DNA from: Scytalidium lignicola
Lineage: Eukaryota; Ascomycota; Leotiomycetes
Reading direction: 5' to 3'
NCBI GenBank assembly: GCA_002812745.2
Contig: NCSJ02000313.1
Location: 1-50,651, forward strand
DNA: 50,651 nucleotides
Part shown: one piece after another, positions 23,801 to 33,233 of the stretch
How the letters are laid out: every line of letters starts with the position of its first letter
Position numbering within the stretch: position 1 is the stretch's first letter
The notes under the pieces: generated by a model
Told to the model about the DNA's origin: nothing
What the model saw: the letters and a program-made list of their open reading frames with translations, nothing else
Database searches by the model: none
Translations under genes and position numbers: made by a program

Positions 23801-24404
23801 ACGACTCTCTCTCTCTCCAAGCTGTTTGGCTAACCTGGCTCGATATTGGTTCAGCTGCAGCTGTGCATTCATCGCAGCACGCAAACGCTCTACTTCGGCC
23901 AGTGTGCTGGCATTCGAGTCCCTCGTTTCATCTTGTTCAACGGGCTCGGCAGGTTGAACATTGCGGTCAGCATCCTCGGTGCCTTTCAGACTCTGCATCT
24001 CTGTTTCGTTCATTCCTCTACCTCTATCACTTCTCTCGGTAGGTGTCGTTGCCAAGCCTTCGGATGCCATACTTGCCTCAACTTTGGACCCTCTGCGCGA
24101 CGGTGGATTGCTCGAACCACCACTGTATACATCCACACCACCGCCTGGACTCGAGATTCCTGCTTTTTCCCNTCTCTCTCTCTTTCATTTTAATTCTTTC
24201 CCTCTCTCTCTCCTTCTCCTTCTCCTTTTCCTTATCCTTATCCTTGGAGCTGGAACCATGAGACGACTTTACACCATGCTTGCCGCTCGAAGACGAGGAG
24301 TGAGAGGTTACCTTTTCGCTACTAGATCGGCGAGAATGGGCGGGTCGTCGGTGCGAGGAGCTCGAGGATGATGGTCTTTCAAGAGGCGATTGTGGAGGGG
24401 GCAT
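17861..24404 (-). CDS. Hybrid histidine kinase: GAF-like, two PAS, HisKA, HATPase, pseudo-receiver, receiver
   Basis: A fungal hybrid sensor kinase, expected to autophosphorylate on His and pass phosphate to its receiver and then to an HPt protein. Exons 18176-24404 and 17861-18109 give about 2158 residues if the N at 24172 is an extra base; without that correction the first 89 residues are lost. Layout: Ser/Lys/Glu-rich N-terminus; interrupted GAF-like region about 345-850; PAS/PAC about 1100-1225 and 1240-1400; HisKA with 'NMSHEIRTPL' (His about 1454); HATPase with N box 'NVIGNAIKFT', 'DTGSGFT' and 'GGSGLGL' about 1565-1645; a degenerate receiver about 1855-1980; a canonical receiver from about 2025 ('LLVEDN', phospho-Asp about 2078 in 'CDLHMPRKDG', 'VTKPV'). 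The layout resembles PAS-containing fungal groups such as the DCC-1 or Mak1 types. It has no HAMP repeats, so it is not the osmosensing group III. Its signal is unknown. Confidence 0.9.
18110..18175 (-). other. Stop-free 66-nt intron inside the receiver domain
   Basis: GTATGT donor, TACTAAT branch site and CTCCAG acceptor. The length is a multiple of three and there is no stop codon, so it can be mistaken for 22 extra residues. Removing it restores the normal receiver sequence 'YSIILCDLHMP'. Confidence 0.92.
23609..23644. repeat. 12-bp coding repeat (Gly-Ile-Thr-Pro)
   Basis: Three copies of a 12-base unit, the third diverged, in the histidine-kinase N-terminal region. They encode repeated Gly-Ile-Thr-Pro. 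Likely a length-variable disordered stretch. Confidence 0.8.
24172..24172. other. Ambiguous base that breaks the kinase N-terminus
   Basis: A single N lies in GAGAGAN-GGG on the minus strand. Read as a real base, it shifts the frame between the upstream stretch starting at the ATG at 24404 and the kinase frame. Left out, the 267 bases from 24404 to 24137 make exactly 89 codons in the kinase frame. The kinase frame itself has no ATG here and runs into a TGA 12 bases before the N. Confidence 0.85.
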
Positions 24405-24770
24405 GCCGCCGCCGATGCCACGGGGATCGGACACCGTGAAGCAAGAACAGAGTCTGCTCCAGAGTGTCGGTGGTGTCAATGCTCGCGGTCGCCGTCGATG
24501 AATCCAGCGTCGGTAGCCGCATTCGCGTCGAGGTGGTGTCTGGTTGTCTGGTGAAGGATGGTCGAGGGTCGGAGGCGTTGGGAGAAGGGTGGTTGTGGCC
24601 GTTATGACGTAAGAGACGAGGCCCCGGATGCAGGTGCTTGGTGTGCAGTAAAAGGAGGAGGAAATTTTTGTGCTTAGATTGAGCGCCTGCCCAAGGGATC
24701 GATCGTTCGTCGCGAATAGAGATGTCTACTTGTTCGGACCCGTTCACCTAGGAGGTACAGTATCTCTCTC

Positions 24771-24790
24771 TTTTTTTTTTGGGGGGGGGG
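24771..24790. repeat. Adjacent T10 and G10 homopolymers
   Basis: Ten T directly followed by ten G, preceded by a short CT run. It lies in the kinase upstream region. The true lengths may differ because the assembly shows homopolymer uncertainty elsewhere. Confidence 0.75.
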
Positions 24791-27700
24791 AGGAGTTGGT
24801 GGTGGAGAAAGATGGTGGTATGCAGATGGGGGAGTTGGGTGTTAGAGAGGCGAAGACTTGGTCCTGCTCGAATCGAAATGTGGATCAGGAACAACAACAA
24901 TGCCTCGAGACGTGCCTTTGAACATGACAACAATAATGATCCCCCACCAAACACAATGATGCGCAATCTAAAACGTTTGCTGAAGAGATGGTATCTACAG
25001 AAGAGAATTAGTATCTATGGACGTTTTCGGGGGGGCGTTGTCTGGCAATGATGCGTCCGTTGAGTCGCCAGGGCAAGAAGAGCGTTAGGGGAGGAGGCAA
25101 GGTCACAGTGCGGGATTGAGAAGTAATACTGGTGGTGTACAGGTAGCACAAGTTCAGAAAGCGATGTCCGTAATTATGTACGGAGTATGTACAGTAATAA
25201 TTAGCACCGAACAGTACTTTTGTTTTGCCTCAGCCTCACGCATATACAGACCAACCCCGTGGCTGACTGGCGCAACAGAAAGGCCCCCAGCCGGCCGTCT
25301 ACAGTTGTGCTTGGGGAACAATTCAGGCCCTGTGCCGGCGCCTACAAGGCCAGGGAGTCCTGCTCCACCAATACATCAGCCCACATGAAAAGGGATGGCC
25401 GGGAATGCCCTTTTGGGGGTGTGATTTCGTGATTTCGTGATTTCCCAGCGATACCACACGGCTACTGCACGGTACAGACCAAGCAAGAAGGGAAGAAGGG
25501 AAGAAGAAAGAAACGAGGGCGTAAACCCCCCTCCCCCAGCCCTAGTAAATCTTGAAGAATTGTGCTCTTTTGCTCTTTACTTTGACTGGGCCTTGCCTTG
25601 GCCTTACTTGGTCTTGCTGAGGGATTCACCGCCGCTGCATGAGAACGCCGTCCTTTCCTCTCCTCCTGTCTCACGCACGAAGTTAGACCACCTTCGGCAG
25701 ATTTTCAAGCCCGTTGAGCAATTGGCAATGGGGGCAACCGACGGGGAGGCAACGGGATATGTGCGCCACCATGTCAAAAAGTCAAAATTCTTTGACTTTC
25801 CTTTTTATTGTGTGTGTTTTACTGTACCTACTCTTGCGCTCTTTTCCTTTTGTTCTTCTCTCTTTGGGGTCTTTTGCTCCGTTTACATCTTTTCTATTTT
25901 TATACTTAGCATAAGGCTTTACGTGTAACGCTTCTACCAAGTATGTTACCTCATTTATATATACTGACAAGCGCGACAAGTTAGTTCAACCTAGCATTCG
26001 TTGTTTGAGGTTTATCTTCTTTGGACATTTTGCAAAACGGCGAGTTCCAGGACTCGTCATTCGCCGCCGTCATGGTTCGAAGAGTGGAACCCGAAAGCGT
26101 GCTACTGTATGGAGGTAAGGCACGGGAGGTATTGGTTCTAGTAGCAGACGTGACAAGACAGGAATGGAGAATGGGGTTTGGCAGAGAAGAGAGAAAGGCA
26201 TGAGATAGGGAGGGAGAGAGAACCATGAATTCGGAACTCGACAACACGCATACGCAAGATTACACGTTCCAAGTACACGAAGAAAGTTACGTCGATCAAG
26301 ATGATCCCCGTTATGATGGACTTGATTAATCGCTATGAACACGCCAACTCAGCGACCTGCTTTTACCAGCAAAACTAGTCCCCGATGCAGGTGTGTAAAA
26401 AAAGATGAAAGCATAGCCCATCCCATCTCCAAAACAAACGACGTTTCCAATAATCCCACCGAAGAAAAGAAGGAAAAGCAACAATAAGAAAACAAACAAA
26501 AGAGGAGAAGATGTCACGCAACCGCCTCTCGCCCTTTGAACCCGAGCGGACGGGTTTTGGCTGGCGCGACTTGGATCAATACAGTGGATGGGAAAGCCGC
26601 AAAGTTGCGCAAGGAAAAACCACCACCCAGTGCAACCAAAAAGGGGAGGGGCGACCCCCGTTTTTCGACGGCGCCTTCCCTGCACAGCGGTCGATGACGT
26701 CGTGGTGCGTTAATAATGACGATGATGGATGCGCCTAGCGGTTCTTAGCGGGTCTTGGCGATGGATTGTGACAGGTCACCAACTCCCAACTTCCCAGTCG
26801 CATCCCGCCGTCAGCCCATTCGGCCACTGGCAAAAACCAGTTGATTATTGATTCCCTGAGTTACCGCTCTCTTTCCTCGTTCCTACAGTACAGTCCTTCC
26901 ATCGCAATTACTTCGGAACGAGGTGGGCATGTGCTCGATCACGTGGAATATGCAAATATGCAAATCTATGCAACCTTTCTCCTGGCATAAGAATCTCAAC
27001 ACTGTACCTATGTATATATTAGCTAAGATATTTGTAATGCCCATCTAAGTACTGGGCATAACGGTCACGGACGACGTACGTACTGTACAGTCCTATCTAC
27101 GCAGTACAGTACGTATTCTGCCAAAGCAGAACCGTATTGTACTTGTATCAACATCAGCATCCATCCACCATCGTTATCAGCAACTGTAACCCCAGAAGAG
27201 GCCGCCCCATGAGAGCACATGCAACATACAGTACATCCCACGCCTGTTAAGTTACACTGTGTCTAATAATACTGCACCTAAAAACAACTAGTCACGAAAT
27301 CAGAAAAATAATCAACACAAACCTTGGCAACTCACGTTTCCTCAACCCCCAATCCAACCAATCCAATCAAAGTACCTCCATCCATACAGTACATCACCTT
27401 TAAAATTCCGATCTGCAACAAATACAACCCACTCTCCTCCACAGATTTCCCGCTTCCTTCCTTCACAACAACAAACTTCGCCTGCCCCTAGTAAAAAAAA
27501 CTTTTTTTTTTGCAAATAAAAAGATTACTGTACAAAGTTAATAGGGGTGAGATTGCCACGCGCGACGCGCGAGAGCTGCGCCGGATCGACGGGGTAAATC
27601 TGCAAGGTACAACCCAAATTAATTTTTTTTGGTCAGTCAGCCAGCCAGCTGAATTAAAAAATAAAATAAAGTCCAGGATTGCTTTATTTATATACACAAT

Positions 27701-27902
27701 GTAGTAATTAAAAATACGCTAATAATTATATACATATATGTTACACAGTTCTCGAGAAAATATAGATATATATATATACCCGGTGAGTTAATTATCAGCT
27801 TCCCCCATGTACTTAATTGTAAGTCCATAGAATAAACAAGGTTTTTGGAATGTCTTCGTATAATATGGATGGAGTACTTACGCACCTCCGTACCAGTATG
27901 TA

Positions 27903-27921
27903 AGCAAGCAAGCAAGCAAGC
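27903..27921. repeat. AGCA tetranucleotide repeat
   Basis: Nearly five copies of AGCA in intergenic DNA between the TBC gene and the kinase gene. A simple microsatellite. Confidence 0.8.
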
Positions 27922-28246
27922 TCCTTAGCGGACCGACTCGGGAAGATCGTTAACTACCGTCTACGGGTAAGGGCCTAAGGGGGGATAAGGATAACGTGAT
28001 GATAGCGGGTTCGGATTAGAAAGCTTATGTACGTACCCGCGGGTCCGGTTGAAGCTTTACCGCTTTCTGTCCACTTTTATTCCCCCTGGAAAAGTCATTG
28101 TGTGCAAAACAAAAAAAAAAACCAGTACAGGAATGCTACCTGTACCTGTACAAGAACTACTGTATCATCACCGCAATAATTACATTAGCTATTACTGTAA
28201 CATCTATGTCTGAATGGTATCTAGAAGTGCGCATTTAAACAATCCT

Positions 28247-28260
28247 CCCCCCCCCCCCCC
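28247..28260. repeat. Poly-C run (14)
   Basis: Fourteen consecutive C about 500 bases beyond the TBC stop codon. A homopolymer whose length may be misassembled. Confidence 0.75.
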
Positions 28261-28758
28261 ATTATGAAAGCCTCCTGTCATCCCGTATACGGTTCGTGGC
28301 AGACCAGTGCCAAATGAGGCCACATTCTTTGCTTCGTTGGGGCCAGGGTTCCAGCTCCTAGCCCTGCAGCGTGCTGTCTAAATTCGCACCCCTCATCCTC
28401 ACCGTCTATCATCCTGGGTATTCATCGGTTGAAAAGTCCGTTGACCTTTCTGGTATTTTTTAACTTGGAAAAGAGCTTAAAGAAAAAAGAGAGAAAGAGA
28501 AGGGGTATGTGTATGCGTATGAATGAGCATCGTAAGATGAAATGCTAATCCAAAGCTTTCGAACTGGTTGTTTTTTGTGTATGTTTATGTAGCGAGTGGC
28601 AGGCCAGAAGCCAGCGTCAAGTCTCGCTTGTTCTCAACGTCCTTCAGAGGCGCGGGTCCCTTTGAAGCAATTCAAGAGAGAAATGGAAGGGGATGTTCTG
28701 TGCGTTTATATGTGTGAGAGTGGGAGCGAGAGTGCACATATATGAATGAGAAGAGTGT

Positions 28759-31490
28759 TTACCCTCCTTTCTTCTTCTCTCTTCGCATCTTCCACTCGGC
28801 CTTGGCCACCCTCATGAGCAATTCCTCGTCTCGGATTGGTATCCAAGACGTCAACACCTTCATGGCGTTCTCGAAGTCAGAGTCCATAAGAATATCTGTC
28901 GTCCCATCAATCAACGCCGCAGCAGTTGCATGTAACACATCTAAACTGCCAGAAAAGGGCCGTTCCGGAGTAGAAGGCACAGAAGGGTCAGAGTCGCCCA
29001 GAAGCATGAAAACATCCCAAACTCGCAGCTGTGCCTGAAAGGGGATAGAGTAGTTGAAGAGCGTCAAGTACCAACGGGTGCCGAAAGCCGTGGCGTCTAT
29101 GCCCATAGAGTCCTGCAAGAGCAAATAGCGTCAGCTTATTGTTATCATCATCAACCCTACATTATTTTAAATTTCCTATTGAAGAAATATTTCCAGGGGG
29201 GTAAGCTGTAATGACTGAAAAGGGGAAATGGGCTTACCAGTCTCTTAGAAACGGGCCTGTCATCTAACCACACTTTGTGGAACTCATCTAGTGCAGCCAT
29301 TAGTCCGGCAAACCCGGCCTCGTAAAGCTTATCCATGCCCCTCAACTGCCACATCCTCACCAGCATAATGAACGCTTTCTCCTCGTCATAATAGCACAAG
29401 AACGTAGCCGCTAGAGAAGCCATGCCCTGCACGTACCCTGTATCGGGGAAATAGAGACTCAGCGAGTGTAATATCCTAAACAAAAGTCTCTGGCCACCCC
29501 TGTATCGCCGCCGGAACATAATATGTCTATTTATGGTTCTAGGAACATCTAGATCAATCTGGACATCGTCGGACGAACTCTCATCGAGCAAGGCGTAAAA
29601 CGTGTCCACAATTTCGGCATCGTTCGGCATATCTCCCCTTTTCTTGGCCGACGTGCTGAGGAAGGAAAACCACGCTGCTGAACGCCATCGATCCGGGATC
29701 CCCTTCCACGTCCGCTCGATGAGCTTCGAACATTGCGTATCGAACTCAAATTCCATCCCTTCCCCTTCCTGGCCCGTTCTGACGACTTTTGCCATCTTCC
29801 TCCACTTCTCAGTTCGCGCCCACTCTTTCTTCTTCAATTTCAAGACTGCTTTCCCGCCTTCTTCGTCTTCGGCAATATCGGCCAGCCCAGGAGGGAGAGT
29901 AAGCATATCGCCTGCCTCATCCATCCATCTTCTATTCCTATTTCCAGGTAGCCTGTTTGCTGCAGCTCGAAAGGTTGAGCGGGTGCTACGTTGGGACATC
30001 CTGGAGCCGTTTGTCCGTATTGATCTCGCGATAACCTTCCGACTAGGTATCCGTCGAGGTCCTCCTTGGGATGCCAAGGATGATTGTCGGCTGAATAATC
30101 GTCTCTGCCTTGGGGCACTAGAAGCCATCTCAAGTACAGTTGAAGTGCGTTGCAAAGGTGGTCTTGATTCTGGCGTTCCAGGCCGTGCAACCTGTTTCGA
30201 TGGATTAATGAAACCATATCTATCCACATCTTGGCCATTTATATCCTCCCAATCTTCAATACCACCGGCCAATTCATACTCGCCTCTCATAGATCGCATG
30301 GATCGCATAGATCTCATGGACCTTGAACTTACGGCACTGTTAGGCCTGTTCAATGGGCCATTGGGTGTCGGACTGAGGAAATTTTCGGGTCTGTGTGAAG
30401 TCAGCAATCGTGCCTTAATTCTCCATATGCGATGCAATTGCTTACGTTTGAGATTCCTCTGCAACTGGATCAATATCAGAAGCCATTCCCGAGAGCCCAT
30501 CTTCATCTCCATCGAAACCTTGCTCATACATTGATCTGACTTTCAGAGATTCCATTTCTTGTTCTGTATCCAGTACTTTAAGGTTGAGACTCGCTGCCTT
30601 TATTGTCGAGAGTTTGCGCTCTCTGCTAAGAAAAAGCAAAAAAAGTTAGCCCAAAGTCGCGCCTACCCCATCTCGCACCCCCCGCATTTCTGTACCTACC
30701 TTCGGCCAGCTTCTGTCCTTGGACGTGCCTGCGCTTTGCTCATTATATTCAAATTCACCATAATGCTACCACGTTTCGAGAATTCAACCTTCTCGATAAA
30801 GTTATCCTCCACGAAGCTCTCCATTGGTATATCCGTTGTAATTGGCTTGAATTCCTCCACAGGCTTTGGCTCATCTACCGGGACTGGGGATGCGATGTTG
30901 CTTCTCCTGGAGAGCGGTCTTTTCCATCCTCGCATGCTTCCGGAGGCAATGCTCGGAGAACGAATACTTCCCGAACGTATACTCTCTGGCCTGCTACCTA
31001 TGGGAGTAGATGGTACGCTCGGCGCCAGAGAACTCCTTCTCCCAGCACTGGTCGCTGGTGGCAATGATATGGAATCGGGATTTGCAACCACGACATTCAC
31101 TGGACCTTCGCCTGGACCTTCGCCAGGACCATCCGTCTCAACATCTTCCTCAGCTTCAGTTTCCTTTTCCCTTTCCTTTCCATGCTCGTTCTCAACCCCC
31201 CTTTCCTTCCCATCCTCCTTGTCCATCTCCTTGTCCATCTCCTTGTCCATCTCCTTGTCCATCTCTTTGTCCATCTCCTCCACGGTATTCAACGATCCCT
31301 CCTTCACAGTAACGGTCGATGTGGTCGGTGCAAGCCCCGAATCCCTCTTCCGCTCTTCTTCCTCAGCGTCGCCAGTCTTGGGCCGATTGCGCAGCGCAGG
31401 ATGGGTTTCGACGGGCGGAGCGCGAGGAGGAGCAACAGTCACCGAGATGGGTGGTTTGGCTTGGATGGTCTCTTCGTAACGAACCGCCAT
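28759..31490 (-). CDS. TBC-domain Rab GTPase-activating protein
   Basis: A Rab-GAP that would speed GTP hydrolysis on a Rab GTPase in vesicle traffic. Four exons: 30700-31490, 30446-30625, 29238-30390 and 28759-29112. The introns (74, 55 and 125 nt) have GTAGGT, GTAAGC and GTAAGC donors, and all joins keep phase; total about 825 residues. The TBC domain begins near 'GIPDRWRSAAWF' and carries both catalytic fingers: Arg about 608 in 'LDVPRTINR' and Gln about 645 in 'TGYVQGMAS'. The domain finishes across the last intron at 'VSKRL|DSMGIDATAF', so the last exon is needed for a complete fold. The first ~320 residues are disordered and contain five Met-Asp-Lys-Glu units (exon 1); an Arg-Ser-Met repeat follows early in exon 3. 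The Rab substrate cannot be told from sequence. The second exon starts at a tandem TAGCAG acceptor, so a Ser may be present or absent. Confidence 0.9.
30287..30322. repeat. 9-bp coding repeat (Arg-Ser-Met)
   Basis: Four degenerate 9-base units in the third TBC-gene exon encode Arg-Ser-Met repeats just before the ordered part of the protein. Confidence 0.75.
30626..30699 (-). other. Intron 1 of the TBC gene with tandem NAGNAG acceptor
   Basis: The donor is GTAGGT. The 3' end reads TTAGCAG, so either AG leaves the frame open. Use of the first gives Ser-Arg at the junction; use of the second gives Arg only (intron 30623-30699). Confidence 0.75.
31215..31274. repeat. 12-bp coding minisatellite (Met-Asp-Lys-Glu)
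   Basis: Five tandem copies of CTCCTTGTCCAT on the plus strand (the fifth with one change) in exon 1 of the TBC gene. On the coding strand they encode five Met-Asp-Lys-Glu units. Near-identity of the copies suggests recent expansion. Confidence 0.9.
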
Positions 31491-33233
31491 GATGCCGTTA
31501 TCCCTGTGGGTCTTGGCCAGGGAAGGACGTGAGGGCGACTCTACTGCAGCTGANGTCGATGTCCCCTTCGAGCGCCATGAATCATGATTTTNGGGGGGTG
31601 TTGATATATCAAGAGCGGTGGTGATCCCGTGCGGAGTGGTACCGCAGGGTAAATTTGATGCAGGTCCTTTCTCGACCCAGTTGATTGCAACGGGTAAAGG
31701 ATCCTCAGGGTGTGTCGAGCCCTTTTTTATTATTTATTTATTTAACCCTTTTCCGAGATTAAAGATACTTGCAGATCTCGGGATCGACGAGGGTGGGAAA
31801 TAGTGGAGAATAGAGATAAAAACCCGTCGAGCGCACGAGAGACCAAAGGATGCGAATAGGAAGAGGGATATATAAACAGGGAGAAAGAGGAGGGAGGAGA
31901 TAAGAAGGGTAAAAAAAAAAAGGAAATTGGGAGTGATGGACCCGTCAATAATTATACAGAATAAGGTGGTTACAGTGCTGGCTGACGGGGATGCTGAGAG
32001 AAAAAGGGATGCGCATTGATTATTGAAGCTCTGGCTCTGGCTCCCTTCTCCCCCATCCGCACGGGTCCCCGCTCTCGCTGAAGGGGGAACGAATTTCCTT
32101 CGTGCCTAGGTGCTGACACGGTTGTGGCAGCCAATTATTGGCGTGTGGCCGGGCGCATTTTTTAGGGCCGCATTTAGACGCCTGGAGGGCCTGAAAATGT
32201 CCAGCCGTTGATACGGCACGGGGGATGCTTTCTCCTTTGAGCTGAGCCAACTGTCCCAAACGGTCTGTACTGTTGAGTGTGGCAGCCGTGCAGCTGTGAT
32301 ACATTGTACAGGACAGGACAGGACAGGACCGTACTCCTCCATCGGATATTAGTAGGGGAATTGTGTCAATCTGGCAGTGGTGATACTTCTTCATCCTGAT
32401 CCTATCGTCTTTTTGTTGTATAAATATAAATCCATCTATCTATCCACATCGCATAGCAGCAAACTGTAATCACTGAAATGAACCCAGCTGCAGGTTCCCG
32501 CCGTAAACGGTCTCCCCGTCAGCCCCCGTGGCGGCTCCAGCCCAAGTCCTAGGCAGAAACGGGGCAATGACCCAAGACCAACGTTGCAGCGGGGAGGATG
32601 TGGTCCACCTAGACGCGTGACCACGTGTGTATTTTGAATCTTAAACTGTACCAAGTACTACTACAGTACTACTACTACTACTCCTCCAAGCTCAAACCGT
32701 TCTTATTGTTAATGTCGATATCGGCGTCAATGTGGGGACCCTTTTTTTTTTGTTTTGTTCTGTTTTGNTTTTTGTTTTTAGGCAGAGTAGCATGGAGGAT
32801 TTGCTGGCTTATGGTGGATACTTACAATGCACCGACACAGACAGACAACATATTGGCAAACAAAAAAACAAACAAAAAGGGAACAATCACGCTTCGAGTC
32901 TGACAGCCCAGCTACTCGGTACTTCCAAACCACCACTAATCACTTGTAATATATTGAACTTCTGCGGCACCAAAGTTTTGGTTGGTCGTAATGAGCCCTA
33001 CTTCTTCTACTACTCTCTGGTCTCAATTGTCGGGATCCTGGCCCACGCCCCCAAAAATATTATTAAAACTCCATAGCAATGCCCATCCCAAGAATAATAC
33101 TTTCCCTTTTATGGCTTTATAATCTCAGCCTCCATCACCGAAAACTCATAGACTCGCTACAAACAACGATGGAAGGAATAACAACAACAACAACAGTAGG
33201 AGGACAGAACTATGTCGGGACCACCTAAGCTAA
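31491..33233. other. Intergenic region (1.7 kb)
   Basis: It contains the TBC-gene promoter (just above 31490) and the 3' side of the ankyrin/DIL gene. N bases stand at 31555, 31592 and 32768. It has an ACAGG repeat (32308-32328), a CACGTG (32622-32627) and a TACTAC run with GTAC motifs (about 32645-32690). I see no gene. Confidence 0.55.
32308..32328. repeat. ACAGG pentanucleotide repeat
   Basis: Four copies of ACAGG in intergenic DNA, ending directly in a CCGTACT sequence that resembles the dispersed GTAC motif. Confidence 0.75.

Larger units (their letters stand above)
24405..28758. other. Long gene-free region (4.35 kb)
   Basis: It lies between the kinase start and the TBC-gene stop, so it contains the kinase promoter and leader. 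No protein-like open frame is seen on either strand. It holds adjacent T10/G10 runs (24771-24790), ACAGTAC-type motifs (25173-25198, 26883-26895, 27076-27118, 27225-27236, 27384-27396, 28113-28170), an AGCA repeat (27903-27921), a 14-base C run (28247-28260) and a CACGTG at 26940-26945. Confidence 0.6.

Noticed and set aside
25437..25928. 163-codon plus-strand frame with hydrophobic C-terminus
   Set aside because: The hydrophobic part comes from a T-rich tract; there is no family resemblance and no partner exon.
29602..30534. 310-codon plus-strand open frame
   Set aside because: It is antisense to the TBC exon 3, whose protein has the conserved fingers; the plus-strand product is low-complexity and unlike any family.
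30559..31479. 306-codon plus-strand open frame
   Set aside because: Antisense shadow of TBC exons 1 and 2; its Ser/Leu runs come from the coding repeat on the other strand.
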